A DNA stretch of 64,000 nucleotides. Source: Cycas panzhihuaensis (lineage: Eukaryota; Cycadophyta). The first letter of the stretch is position 1. Each line of letters begins with the position of its first letter. Shown here piece after piece: positions 12,136-28,053 of the stretch. Position numbers and translations under genes: made by a program. Location: assembly GCA_023213395.1 (NCBI GenBank), contig CM041465.1, forward strand, positions 176,211,741-176,275,740, written 5' to 3'. Below the pieces are notes generated by a model, which saw nothing but the letters and a program-made list of their open reading frames with translations, was not told the origin of the DNA and ran no database searches.

Positions 12136-12167
12136 GGGGGGGGGGAGGGGGGGGAAGAGGGGGGGAT
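12136..12167 (+). promoter_or_regulatory. Expanded polypurine tract of element A
   Basis: Runs of ten, eight and seven G separated by one to four bases sit just before the 3' LTR, at the site where C has AAGGGGGAGA (42526-42535). The tract is about three times the length seen in C, probably through slippage. It could form a G-quadruplex. Confidence 0.8.
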
Positions 12168-12485
12168 TGATAGATGTTAATTTATTAAGGTCATTAAATT
12201 AATTATATGAATGTGACTTTATGTTAGTTAAGTTACATAGTTAAATGTAATTTATTTAAGTATAATTTCGAGATCATGCCATTAGGTGGGAAACTCCTTT
12301 AATAACCCTAATGTATATCCTCTGATATATAAGGTTGAATATGAAAGGGAGAGTTATAATTCTTACGTCTCATTTTTTCTCTCAATCTTGTTCTCTTCAT
12401 TTTGCTCTTATTATGTGTCATTGCTTTAATGTAGTAGAGTGTAGTAACTAAATCCTTTACCTAACACTTACAAAGGTAGCAACTA
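12168..12485 (+). repeat. 3' LTR of element A
   Basis: Begins TGATAGATG and shares its first 50 bases in diverged form with the C LTR (TGAAAAGGG). TATA-like gatatataagg lies near 12335. The right end is set by the resumption of gypsy I coding sequence near 12488, so the boundary is good to about 5 bp. Confidence 0.75.
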
Positions 12486-12487
12486 AA

Positions 12488-13030
12488 GATCTTGTTGATT
12501 AAGCCTTGAAATATGGCTGGGGCATTATACAAATTGAAGGGCATAACTTAAATATTAAAATTCCCATGGTGTGTTCAAAAAGTGGTCTTATGATGATCTT
12601 CAAGGGCAATAAGGATTTGATAGTAGCCCAATTAGAGGTCTAATTTAGAAAAAATGATACCCCCATAAATTTCATCCAACATATTATCAATGCGAGTAGG
12701 GGATTTATTTTTAGTCATGAGTTTGTTAAGCTCTCAATGATTGACACAAAGGTGAAATGATCCATCCTTTCTATGAACAAGTATGATGGGGGCTATGTAA
12801 GGTGTTTTACTAGGTTGGATTATTCTCATGTCCCTAAGTTCTATCATAATTCATTTAATTTTATTTTTCTGAAAGTAGGAGTTATGATATAGTTGTAGGC
12901 TAATGGAGTTACAGGGGTTTTTATGCTCGATGGTATGGTGGAAACCTTAGTCTAGGTGGGGAGGGGATGACTATTAGAAAGTGGGTCAAAGATAGATTGA
13001 TACTTGGTGAGGATGGATTGGATGTTAGGA
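12488..13030 (-). pseudogene. Gypsy RT remnant of element I
   Basis: Reading right to left on the minus strand: RPSK-like segment (IIQPSKTPYIAPIILVHRK, about 12770-12830), then HLCVNH-stop-ELNKLMTKNKS, RIDNMLDEIYGG, SKLDLQLGYYQ and VMPFNLYNAP. These are blocks 1-4 of a Ty3/gypsy RT in the right order. The catalytic YxDD block lies beyond the insertion point of A and is absent here. Compared with J, this copy is uninterrupted at the ELNK motif where J carries K. Confidence 0.88.
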
Positions 13031-13429
13031 TGAATGTCAATTTAAGGTTAAATATTATTGAGGTAAACTATATAACCAATACCACTGTTCAATTGTCAGT
13101 TCATCTGTTTTAGGGTCAAGAGTTTATTAGAAGGTGGTTTGAGTCCCTATAATTTATGGGTTTGTCTAAAGTGGCCTTTAAATAGAATGAATGGGTTATA
13201 GGATGAATTATTAATGCTATATATGCCTAGGGTTTGGAGCCATTAAACTCCTAGGATGGTGTTAGATCCACCTATAGAAAGGGCATAAACATCAGAATTT
13301 AGTTAGTATGTGCCAATTTGGACATGGAGACTTTTAATAAGGTGTAGACAATGGAGTTTATAGTGCCCTAGTAAGGAGCAGGTGAACCTAGTTTTAGGTA
13401 GTATATATATAGATTAAGTTGTCTAGCTA

Positions 13430-13530
13430 AGGATATATAAATGAAGAGAAATGACATACCACCATCAATCAAGATAGTTATGGGGATCTTCTTTAATATA
13501 CCTTTGATGTAGAGGGGTTTAAGATAAGGT
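13430..13530 (-). pseudogene. Gypsy aspartic protease remnant of element I
   Basis: The minus strand reads KKIPITILIDGGMSFLF, with D-G-G in the position of the D-S/T-G active site of retroviral-type proteases. J has LIDSGISLNF in the same place. The region between it and RT holds several stops. Confidence 0.7.
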
Positions 13531-13699
13531 GCAAACTAGATAGTCGAGGAAATAATAGAAAGAGAAACTTCAGGTTTGGGTTCAAGGTCTATGGGAGAGT
13601 CAATAATGGGGTCTTCCTCAAGCTTAATATCTATATCTATATCTTCATCAATTAAGGTTGTAGGATCAATAATGAAGACTATACACTTGGCTTTATAAA

Positions 13700-14700
13700 C
13701 CTTACCGTGTCCAAAAGTCCATTTCTCTATAAATTATATATGAAGGCCCACTTCTTAAAGTCTATTGGCTTTGGTGGTAGCCAGTTATTAAGACCCTATA
13801 GTTTGTTCAACCAATGGTCATTCTACTGTGTGGCATTTTACTGTAATGTGATCATCCTAATGATCCTCCCATCAAGGTTGTAGTCATTATATGCCTGATG
13901 GGTAGGAGCATGGGTACCAAGGTGTATCCCATCAAGAAGTAAAAGTGTTCTCAGTTACAAATTCTTCTTCCACTACTTTTTCCATGGTTATAGCCCATCT
14001 TAAAGTGTTTGGTGGGGATATTTTTAGGTGCATCTAGATGTAATCTTTGAGACCAACCATATATATTTTAACCAGTATAGGTTGATCGAGTTATATATTG
14101 ACCCTATATTGAAGAGCTTGGAACTTATTGGTGAAAGCTTCGAATGTCGAGAACTATTTTAGTCAAGTAAGCTGACTGAAAAAGTTTTGGTTCCATGTGT
14201 CCTTATACTGCTTAAAGAAGATTTTGTAGAATTGATCCTAAGATTAATTTGTAGGGTATTCCTTCTACTATCATTAAAACCAATGATGAGATTTCCCATC
14301 AAAATGGATAGATGCAAAGGTAAGGTAGTCATCAATCAACATGAGGTGGAGTTGGAAATATGACTCAAACTTGCTAATCCAACTCCTTGTATTGTCCTTA
14401 TTTAACTCTAGATAAAAAATAGGGATGTTGATTTTATGAGGGAAGGGTAGTTGTCATGGATAACTCTAAAATAGAGGAGGTGATGCCATTTGCTACTAAT
14501 TAGTTAGCCCTATTAAACTGGAGGTATATCCTTGGTTGATAAGTTATTGGAGTAGTTGTGAGGATTTTGTAAGATTAATCTTAATGCTTAAAATTCACTT
14601 TTTAGGTCTCTAAATTATTTTACATTCTAGTCATTGTTATTACTAAGTTGTTCTTCCATGTTACAAAACTCATCCTTGATGTAAAACTACTTTTAAGTTG
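13700..14700 (-). pseudogene. Gypsy gag remnant of element I
   Basis: The minus strand reads FFKQYKDTWNQNFFSQL and TFEAFTNKFQALQYRV (14095-14260), matching the conserved part of plant gypsy gag (retrotrans_gag) in spacing and character. Stops and frame changes are frequent. The region 14711-14941 is an AG-rich stretch upstream of gag shared with J (62300-62440). Confidence 0.65.
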
Positions 14701-15154
14701 TTAAAGTTTATTAGCCTATTTGGTTATTATCGTTGATTGTGAGCACTAGCTTATGTGAGAGAAGGGGACTAATTGAAATATGACTAGATAGAAGAATAGG
14801 ATTATATAAAGTGGGAAGAGGAAGAAAGAGTAGAATAATGAAGTAGGGTAGATAGGAAGAAGGGGAAATAAAGAAGGTGCAGGTTAAGTGAGGGGATGAG
14901 AGAGGGCAGGGGTTAGAGTATCTATAGTCAGTTGATCCCAAAGTACAATAGACTCACCTTGTACACCAAAATAATCATGGAAAGCCCATCAAGATGGGGT
15001 AGGTGAGTTTTAAGTGAATTTTTTTTGTAGACGAGGCCCACGAGTAGCTTGGGTACTGATAAGCATGAAAAGTGACCACAAAAACTATCTTAGTATAAAA
15101 TGACTAGCAAGACATACTACTATGGAGGAGTACTAAAAATCATGATTAAGTGGA

Positions 15155-15260
15155 GTTTTTTTTTTACTCTTCTTTCCTTTCTCTCTCTTTTTTTCTTTTC
15201 TTATTTTTTTGCTTTTCTTTTCTTTTCTTTCTTTCTTTTTTTCTCTCTCCTTTTTTTGAG
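15155..15260 (+). repeat. Polypyrimidine (T/C) tract
   Basis: About 100 bases of almost pure T and C (runs of CTTTT and CTCTCT), a simple-sequence tract at the edge of relic I. An open frame through it is an artefact of the composition. Confidence 0.85.
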
Positions 15261-16399
15261 AAGTACTTTAGAAATTAAAGTCTAAATTTAAGAAGTACTA
15301 TAGAAATTTAAGTTTTTTTTTTGTTTATTTAAATGTTGTGTTATGTGATCTCAATAAAAAATTAAGATAGGATGTATCTAGTATAGGGTGTCCTATCAGC
15401 CATTAGACAATGGGTGCTTGGTCTTATAGGCCTACCAATAAACTTTTGATGCAAAAGTTCAAGGTAGGTTTCATGGTACTAATCACTAACCACTCATAAT
15501 AAGACTTTAGTGGTTGATAATTTATCTACACTAGGGAGGATTTAGGACCTAAAAGGGTCCTCTTATATACCCAAAGGTACATGGAGACACACTTCCATAG
15601 CCAAGTTCTGTCTAGGGCTTAGTTCATATTATCTTCAGTCCTTCATATAAGGCGCAGAAAAGTCATGATGTGCTTAGTCAGAATAATAGATCCCCGTGAT
15701 ATTTAAAGACCCATAGTATAGGGTCTCTACCTAACTACTTAGATAGCCACCTAATAGTGTTATCTATTTAGGAAAGAGAGGTGGGAGGGAGAAAGGATAG
15801 CCACCCAATGGTTTTATCTACCTTTAAACTAATAATCTAATACAGAAATTGAAATAAAAGAATGAAACTAAAAAAGAAATACAAAGCAAAAAGAAAATAG
15901 AGTACTTACATTACTTAGGGAAGAAATTTCCCTTCCCTTGTAATTCCTAAGTCATGTTGGTATTATTCCTCAATCCCCCTAGAAAGAGTACTAAGTAAAA
16001 GTCTCTCCTCAATCTCTACTTAGGTAGAGAGAGAGAGCACTCGATCTGATAGAAAAAAAATGATTTTTTTCTTGACCTATCGAATAGCTTCCCACGATCG
16101 TGAATGTGACTTTAATACTACTTGATATGATTTCTTCAAGAATTTCTTTACACTTGATCAGAAAATTGAAATGCAAAACATAAATATGGCATAAATGGAC
16201 ACAAAAATGGGCACTAAAAATTTGCACTAAATGCAGGACAATAATTTCTCATTAAAAAACTAGCTTCATTTACATCCATAAGGCTTTAAATAAGCAAAAT
16301 GACCATTTAGTCTATGGATCTAATTGGAGAGGCATTCAATCTTTATTTTTATTGGTGGCCCCATATAAATCATGCATACCCTTTAATAATTAGCATTAA
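15261..16399. other. Unassigned non-coding stretch
   Basis: No protein motif in any frame. An A-rich part at 15840-15900, a short GA run at 16026-16037 and an inverted repeat (gattttttttctatcag region) near 16050-16080 are the only local structure. It lies between gypsy I and copia L and may be LTR or leader sequence of either; no matching copy was found in the window. Confidence 0.35.
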
Positions 16400-16439
16400 T
16401 ATCTACCTTTTACTAGCAAAAGTACCTTCATTAGGGTTC

Positions 16440-17250
16440 TACTAACTACTAGTTCTTATATAACAATCATAATATCATATAAATATGTATTTAGTACATT
16501 TATCATCCAATTTCATTCTCTTTTACTCTAGTATATGAGAAAATGCTAGATATCCAAAGATTTTCAAGTGGTGAATGCTTGGCTTGTGTTCTATCCAAGC
16601 TTCTTCTAGTGTGACCTACCTAAGGGCCTAAGTGATGCACCTATTCAATAGATAAATAATTGTATGTATGACTTTTACCCAAAATTCATGCCCAAGCTGC
16701 ATATCCTTGAGTATGTATCTTGCCATCTTAATAATAGTCCTATTCTTTCTTTCTGCTACTCTATTTTGTTATGGAGTATAAGGATTGGCATATTGCCTTC
16801 TTAAGCCATGATGCATATAAAATTCTTTGAATTCATTCAAGATGAATTCTCCCCCATTGTCTAATCTAAGGGAGAGAATCTTATGCCCACTTTATTTCTC
16901 CACAAAGGTTTTAAAGTCAACAAAATATTGGAAGGTATCTAATTTAAACTTTAGAAAGTATACCTAAGATTTTATGATAAAATCATCAATAAATGTCATA
17001 AAATATTTTACATGGGTCCACATAAATCTGTGTAGATTAATTAAAAGGGACCTCTAGTTCTATAGCTAATATCTTGGAAGCTTTCTCTATGTTACTTTCC
17101 TAGTAGGCAACCTTCATAAATTTCTTTGTTTCCTTAAATATTAGGTAATCCCTCAACCATTTCTATTATCTTTATTATGGCCAAGATACTATAGCTTAAG
17201 TGACCAAATCTTTTATGCCATGCATTGCATCCAACTTTAGTAGAGGCTTT
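16440..17250 (-). pseudogene. Copia integrase remnant of element L
   Basis: From right to left the minus strand reads WHKRFGHLSYSIL (GAG-pre-integrase, near 17215), YTDLCGPM (first catalytic Asp, near 17020), the IRQWGRIHLE-like relic of the second Asp motif (near 16855), and QKERIGLLLRWQDTYS-like remains of the Glu motif (16710-16770). The C-terminal KLDDKCTKYIF relic (16490-16520) is in a shifted frame. Stops and frameshifts occur throughout. Confidence 0.8.
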
Positions 17251-17574
17251 TAAAGTATAGTTATCTGCTGGAGGAATGACTAGCTTAAATAGTCTGTCAC
17301 TGGTCATTTATCCTTTGGCTATAATTGCTTTATTCATTCTCTTATCTTTAATTGAACATTCACTATTATTAAAGATAACCTTATAATTCTATTCTATCAT
17401 TTGACCTACTAAAAGCAGATTTTTTTTAAGCTAGGTACATATAACATGTCATCAATGTACCTAGTTTATCTTGATTCTATAGTGATAGATACATTACCCT
17501 TGCTAATAGAATTATGTGGAATGTTGTCCCTAAATATAATATTCCTCTTTTTAGTTCTATTAACGGTCTTAAAG

Positions 17575-17620
17575 ATTTCTTACTTATGAGTCATATGGTT
17601 TGAACACCCTAAATCTATAC
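17575..17620 (-). pseudogene. Copia protease active-site remnant of element L
   Basis: The minus strand reads DLGCSNHMTHK, the copia protease active site (usual form D-S-G-C-S-N-H-M-T) with Ser changed to Leu. It lies between the zinc knuckle and the integrase, in the normal order. Confidence 0.8.
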
Positions 17621-17739
17621 CAACTATTCTCTTCTTCAATGGCTACAAGACTTTATAGGAAAATTCTATCATTATCTCTACTTTCAGTTATGGTATTTGC
17701 AATTCCTCTTTATTGATTTATATTCTTGGCAAATCAAGG

Positions 17740-18790
17740 ATCCTTTATATGTCTAATTTTGTGGCAAAATGAGCATTGGATTGGTCCTCTATTTCTTTGG
17801 CTATGGCTTCTACTTCTAGAGGTTGATCTTCCTCTTTCGAAGAATGAGGTTTGATTTTGGCCTTGATAATTTATATGATTTTATCCCTGAAAGAATTGAC
17901 TTGGTCTTGGATACCTTCCTTGTCCTTGACAATTATTATGTCCATGATGATATTGATCTTATTCTTGAGATCTATCTTAATTATAAAAGTTGTTCCTCAC
18001 TTGGTAGTTCTGATTTAGTGCTTGGTATCTTTGATGAGGTCCTTGATATATTTTGCTTGATTCTTGATATCTAGGATTTGATTCTTGTATATCCCTTGAT
18101 TCCTTTCTTCTCTTCTAGTGGATGGATCCTTTCCCCTAAAATTTTATCCTTGATGACTTTACTTAATCCTTGCCTTTGTGGCAAAGGTATATTCTAAGGT
18201 TTTATGTCTACCTTTCTTCTCTTCAATTACAAGAAGCATGCCACTCAATTTCTCAACTTTAATACTTATGGCTACCATTTCAAATCTTTTAACCTCTCCA
18301 ACACATCTTAATATTCTTTCTACAACCCTTTGTTTGGTCAGTACTTCTCCTAGGAATCTTATCTCATTGACTAAGTCTTGGACCTTGGTGATGAATTTAT
18401 TAACACTTTCTCTTATTGACATCTTCAAGTTCTTAAATTTACTTCTAAGGGATTAAAACTTAGTAGATATAACTCCTTCATAGATCAAGTTTAGAGTATC
18501 CCAAGCTTCCTTTAATGTAGTCGCTTCACTAACTCTAGGGAATATGTAGTCCTCTAGAGAACAAAAAATAAAGGCTAAAGCTTCATTGTTCTTTTTAACA
18601 CACTCTTTATAAACTATTTCTGATCCAAAGTAGCATTTTCTCCAATGTCTTCAAATCCATCTTTAAAAAATTCTCACATATCCTTTACTATAAAGATTAG
18701 TTTCATTCTTTTACTATAATTAAGAAAATTAGTTTTATTAAATTTAGGTATGATCATGTTTTTAAAGTTTGTTGCCATTATAAACTCAAC
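17740..18790 (-). pseudogene. Copia gag remnant of element L
   Basis: The protein starts near 18780 and contains FKNMIIPKFNKTNFLNYS, then EAWDTLNLIYEG (about 18490), an open 89-residue frame (18159-18428) with MKMSIRESVNKFITKVQDL and QRVVERILRCVGEV, and a zinc-knuckle relic QCSFCHKIRHIKDP (17750-17790) in which the final Cys is lost. These are the UBN2-type gag blocks of plant copia elements. Stops near 18460 and 18610 break it. Confidence 0.82.
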
Positions 18791-23299
<4,509 letters not shown>

Positions 23300-24690
23300 T
23301 TATATTTTTAAGTGAAATATGTCATTTCTTACAGTCTCACACCATTGTTGTCCACTGCTTAACTTCCTTTAAGGCCACTACATCTTACTATTAATTCCTT
23401 CTATCCCTCTCTTCTACTGTTAATCTATCAAATTCATGTTTTTCCATTATATATCCTCGTTTGAATATGGAAATATCAATAAAGTATATAAAAGAGAAGA
23501 ATTTCATTAAGATGTCATTCAAATTTTTCTCGAAGTCTTTCAAAATAAGAATAATTTTCTTGCATTAGTTGATCTTGAATCCAATATAAATTACCACTTT
23601 CGAATACGATTAGTATGCCTTGATTCTCCTTAGGTGATTCTTGAGATTTCTTTCCTTTGAAATTTAATGAACTCACCTTTAGGTTGCAACTCTATTTCAC
23701 ATATGCTTTAGAGTTTAAGCACTAAAATCTTTAAATTCTAAATCCTATTCTATAAATAATACATCATTTATAAAAGCTCTAGGAGTAGGGTTGTAAGAGA
23801 TCTTCCTTTATGAAAATCATTTTTGTATACATTGAATTAAGTTTCATTGATTTCTTGGCCACTACACTCTTATTGGTCTATTTATCTATCCCCAAGTAAG
23901 CTTAGCCCTGAAATAGGTCCTTTGATATATCATTCTAGGTGTCCTTCATTTGGTACATTTTTAAATTTAGCATAAGGTTTTCTTCATGTGTTGTAATATT
24001 TTCCTTCATTACTTTTTGTAGTTGCATTTGAAGTTCCAACACCTTATCCTTCACCACCTACCTAGTAGCCATATGTGGGTCTATAGATTCAAGGGTGGTG
24101 TCATCATAAGTAGACCAAGTAAATGATTTTGTCACCTTCTTTCTTTTCATCATTATTTTCTTAATGTTACTTTCCTTTCTATCCTAGTCATAAAACCTTG
24201 CTTTAGATTTTTCATTAAAAGTAGTGGATGAGATTGGGGTGAGGTCTAATGTTTGATTCCTAATTTGTTCCATTACCAACGAATTTATTTCTATCTCCCT
24301 CTCCTAATAGATTGGAATCATTTTATCAATTTCTTGAGTTATCTAGAGGTCAAGGTAGACTTCTTCCCTTGTATGTTTAAGGGTTAATAAGGGGTATCCA
24401 AATTATAAATCATAATTCTCCTAATGAATTCCCTCCTCATTTATGGTGGGCATTTCAATATCCTTTATAGAATAAACTATCTCTGGTAATATTTATTGCA
24501 TATCTCTAGTGACTTATCCTTCTTCCAAGCCCACAACTTCCATTATCTTTCTAATAGTCTTTCCTACATTGACCTATTATTGAGGAGATTAGGTTATTTT
24601 AGGAGTTTTTATGGTTTCCTTGTCAAGGTGTATGACTTTGGCATGGTTCATTATGTCCTCTATAATGGGATTAAATAAAGTTGTGGTAGT
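23300..24690 (-). pseudogene. Gypsy-like gag-region remnant, element M
   Basis: On the minus strand a coding-like reading with few stops runs through MEQIRNQTLDLTPISSTT (about 24260), KSKARFYD, KVTKSFTWSTYDDTTLESI (about 24110) and VLELQMQLQKVMKENITTH (about 23990-24050), the last with a coiled-coil-like spacing of hydrophobic residues. It continues the shared repeat at 24690-30400 in the same orientation. The matching position in F (about 45800-46170) is shorter and largely different. I take it as the variable part of a gypsy gag or of an extra ORF before gag, but cannot name a domain. Confidence 0.45.
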
Positions 24691-25066
24691 GTTGATATTT
24701 AACACCTATGTATCAAATACTTATCCTGTTTCAACTTTCTAAGGCTCTACTCTTTTGCACCTCCCTATGGTATTGAAGAGTCCTATCTTTGGGGTGTGAG
24801 TAGGGATATAAATATATCAAGAGCCAAATGATTTAGTGTTTAGGGCTATTCCCTTCTATGATTTAAAATAAGAGTTGCCATTGTTGGGTTCTGTTTTTCT
24901 TTAGAAACTCTTATATTCTTCTTGTTCTTTGTCATAGGGTTTAGTGCAACCAACTCTTTGGAAATAGATGAAAGAAATATGGATGAAGGAATTAAAAAAT
25001 ATTTCTTTTTCTTCTTTTTTTATTTACTACCTAATTCTTTGATGGATCTCTTTTTTTTATACTCTT

Positions 25067-25419
25067 TGTTATAATGATCATATTCCATTGAGGAGAAGTT
25101 AATATTTTATTAGAAGTTAGTTATATTATTGTTATTATTATAAGTTATAGTAGTAGTAGATAATGATACTTTTAAATTAATATGAACTTGATTTTTTATA
25201 TTATGAAGTTGGTATTTTATTATTAACATTATTATTGAAGTCAACTTTTAAATAGGGAGCCATATTGATACCTATAAATAGGGTAGGCCCTTAAATCATT
25301 ATGTAAATTTTATTTTAATTTTGTTTGGTACTTAGTACTTAAGGCAATTTTGTCTATTTAGATTTTATTTTAGTTTTCTTTTATATTTATGGAAGTAGAT
25401 CTAATTTCAGATCACTTCA
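25067..25419 (+). repeat. 5' LTR of element H
   Basis: Begins TGTTATAATGATC. It aligns with 27708-28053 over its whole length, with many transitions. Confidence 0.75.
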
Positions 25420-27707
25420 AATGGTATATGGGCTTTATTTTTGGCATATCAAGGATCTGTGTTTTTTAGAGTATACATAGAAGAATGAAAAAATAAAATC
25501 ATGAATTTGAGTCAACTAGGCCTATTATATAAATTTTGAGTGGTTATACCATATATTATAGACCAAAATTACAAAAATTATTGGAAACTTAGTTTTAGCC
25601 TATTGTCAATTATTATCTTTAGGGTCTAAAATTTTCTACTGTAACTTTAAATAGCCATAAATTTGGCTATAGGTATTTAATTGACCTTAAATATTTTTTC
25701 AACCTATACACCTTGATGTCTACTTTTTATTGGAAGTAATTTAGATTGATTACATTTTAGAGTAAAATGTTATTAGCATTTTAGTAGTAGGTACTATTAT
25801 AGTCCCCAAAAACCCTAATCATAACCCACTTTAAAATGGCCATAACTTTTGCTATAGGCATCAAATTTTGATTTTGTTTAAACTATTAGAATTTTATTTT
25901 AGAGCTCCATCATTTTGAGTTATTATTTGATGTTTTTTAGAACTGATTTAATATAGTAGTTATTATTTAAAGTTAATATTCAATATAACCATATATCCCT
26001 ATTTTATTAGAGAGGGAGAAGTATGACTCGTAGAATGACTATATAGGGTTGAAGTGTATTTTTAAATTATTAAAACATTAAAATTTAGATTTTACCTAAT
26101 TATTGAGCTATATTTAGGTGGAAAATTTTGCACATAGGCCTCTAATATGTCTCATTAGATTTAGTAGGAACTCTTCTATAAAAGACTTCTAATACTCTTT
26201 AATGAACGAATTGGAAGATGATGGCTTGAGTATTAGGATGAGTATACTAGAGAGTCTACCTTTGATAAAGCCTTCATAAATTTTAAGAATAAATATTAAG
26301 ATCAAGGCTATAGAGAACTTCTTTAATAAATTGATAATAAAACTTAGGAAATTATAGATAGATTAGGAATTCATTAGGAGAAAGTAGAAGATTGAGTAGG
26401 AGAAAGGGAATAACCAAAATAAATTAAAGAATAACATAGAGAAGACCCTTTCAATGAAAAGTATGCTAAAAGTATAAGTAATATGAATGGATCAAACATG
26501 GAAATACCCATTAGTAGGGTGCTATCAAGTAAGAAAATACTTGTCAATAGAGATATTGAGGAAAAAGTTGACCTATAAGATATCTTTGGAAAGGTACTTG
26601 CTTTAAAATATGATCTTGTTATACACTTGTCCATTTCTTTTAGGAGTCTCCTTATTTATCTTAATTTTAAAAAATTTATGGACTTTAAAAATCCCTTACT
26701 CCTTGTACCATAAAGTCTTATAAATAAATTAGAATTTGAAGCCCTAGGTTCCCTATTCCTATTAGGTGTAATTCCTATTCTATTTGAGGTACCTTTTCAT
26801 GTCTTATTTATTAGAAAACCTCTTTATCACTTCCTCCATATTCCTCATATTTCAATCCCATCTTCATTATACATCACCTCTACAAAGAATTATCTTTTTC
26901 CCCTCAACATCTCCACTCTAGCTACCACTAAAATTTTCATTACCTTGTACATTTTCTCCTTATCCCTTTCCATTACTCCATAAATCACCTTCATATGCCA
27001 TTATCAAAACCCTTTCCCCATAAGGAATGCTTAACTCTTATTTTCTACTTTCCTTATTTATCCCCATCAAATTCTAAATTCACTTATAGATCTAGATTTA
27101 TTTACCCTTCATTCTATATAATATCATCTTTATCACCTATAAGTTCTTTTTTTTTACCTCTTACGTAATGTAGCCATCATATATCATATTCCCCATTTAA
27201 ATCCATATTTATTCTTTTCCCTAGTTTTCCCCCTAAAACAACTCATCGATATCCTTTATGCATTATGGTTTTTAATTCCTTATCCTTAATATATACCCAT
27301 ATATATCTCCCCTTATGTAGTTTAACCCTTACATTCTATGTCCCTTAAATGCAATCCCATCTTTACATTCTTACCCCTATTTAATCCCACATTTAACCCT
27401 TAAGGACAACTATAAGTGGACATAATATACAATAAAGGTACAACACATTAGAATGCACAAGTTTAAAGATTAATAAAAAAGAGAATAACATATAAAAGTA
27501 GTTCCAAATAGAGAAATATCACAAACAAAAAGAGGATATATATGGGTTGCTTTAAGACAACAAGATAATGGAGAATCTAAAGCCTATGATATTCAAGTCC
27601 TAGTAAGTGGAGGATTAAAGATATATGCACAAATACATATGTGCTCTAGAGTTCCAAGTGGTGAAATTATAAATACTTCATAGGTAAAGTATTCTTTTAA
27701 CTAGGGA

Positions 27708-28053
27708 TGGACAACAATGATCCTATTATATTAAGGAGAAAATGGCATTTTATTAGAAATTGATTATATTATTATTATTGGGGAGTGATACTTTTAAATA
27801 AATATGAAGTCAAGTTTTTATATTAGAAAGTTGGTATTTTATTGTTAATATTATTATTGAAGTCAATTTTTTAATAGGGATCCATATTAGCATCTATAAG
27901 TAGGAGAGACTCCTAACTCATTATATAAGTTTTATTTTTATGTTAATCCTAATTTTATTTGGTACTTGGTGCTTGGGAAAATTTTGCTTATTTAACTTTT
28001 ACTTTAGTTTCCTTTTATATTTATGGAAGTAGATCTAATTTACAATCACTTTA
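27708..28053 (+). repeat. 3' LTR of element H
   Basis: Begins TGGACAACAATGATC after a short purine stretch (CTAGGGA). Shares ATTATTGAAGTCAA and ATTTATGGAAGTAGATCT blocks with the 5' LTR. Confidence 0.75.

Larger units (their letters stand above)
1117..12485 (+). mobile_element. Ty1/copia retrotransposon A (old, interrupted by B)
   Basis: A decayed copia element in the order leader, gag, protease, integrase, RT, RNase H, polypurine tract, 3' LTR. It belongs to the same family as element C: the leader, gag, pol and post-pol regions align by eye over their whole length. Element B (6120-11431) splits it within RNase H, and the reading resumes at 11432. Its 5' LTR is not seen; the segment before 1117 is unrelated. 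On the right it ends inside the RT of gypsy relic I. Many stops lie where C has Gln, Arg or Trp, so it is much older than C. Confidence 0.88.
12488..15090 (-). mobile_element. Ty3/gypsy chromovirus-like relic I (5' half)
   Basis: Minus-strand gypsy remnant with gag (right), protease and RT (left). It is cut at its RT by element A, so its RNase H and integrase are missing from the window. It is the same family as J: the two align through RT, protease, gag and about 600 bp of upstream sequence, up to about 15080 here and 62585 in J. The 5' LTR cannot be placed. Confidence 0.8.
16400..18790 (-). mobile_element. Ty1/copia relic L (gag to integrase only)
   Basis: Minus-strand copia remnant containing gag, protease, GAG-pre-integrase and integrase, ending after the integrase C-terminal part. 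RT and RNase H are not present on the left, so it is truncated. It differs in sequence from A-E. LTRs could not be identified; a possible decayed primer site complement (ctaatgatacc) lies near 18915. Confidence 0.82.
25067..28053 (+). mobile_element. Non-coding LTR retroelement H
   Basis: About 2.99 kb, with direct terminal repeats of about 350 bp (25067-25419 and 27708-28053) and no recognisable retroelement protein inside. A primer-site relic TGGTATATGGGC starts at 25422, just after the 5' LTR. The insertion is shown by comparison with the uninterrupted copy at about 46500-46550: flanks match on both sides and only H is extra. It resembles non-autonomous elements (LARD/TRIM-like) that need enzymes from another family. 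The exact ends and the target duplication (CTCTT at 25062-25066 against a decayed right copy) are uncertain by a few bases. Confidence 0.75.

Noticed and set aside
15100-15285. Frame rich in Phe, Leu and Ser that looks like a membrane protein.
   Set aside because: Artefact of the T/C tract.
26374-26634. Minus-strand hydrophobic frame inside element H.
   Set aside because: AT-rich composition; no domain, and H is oriented on the plus strand.
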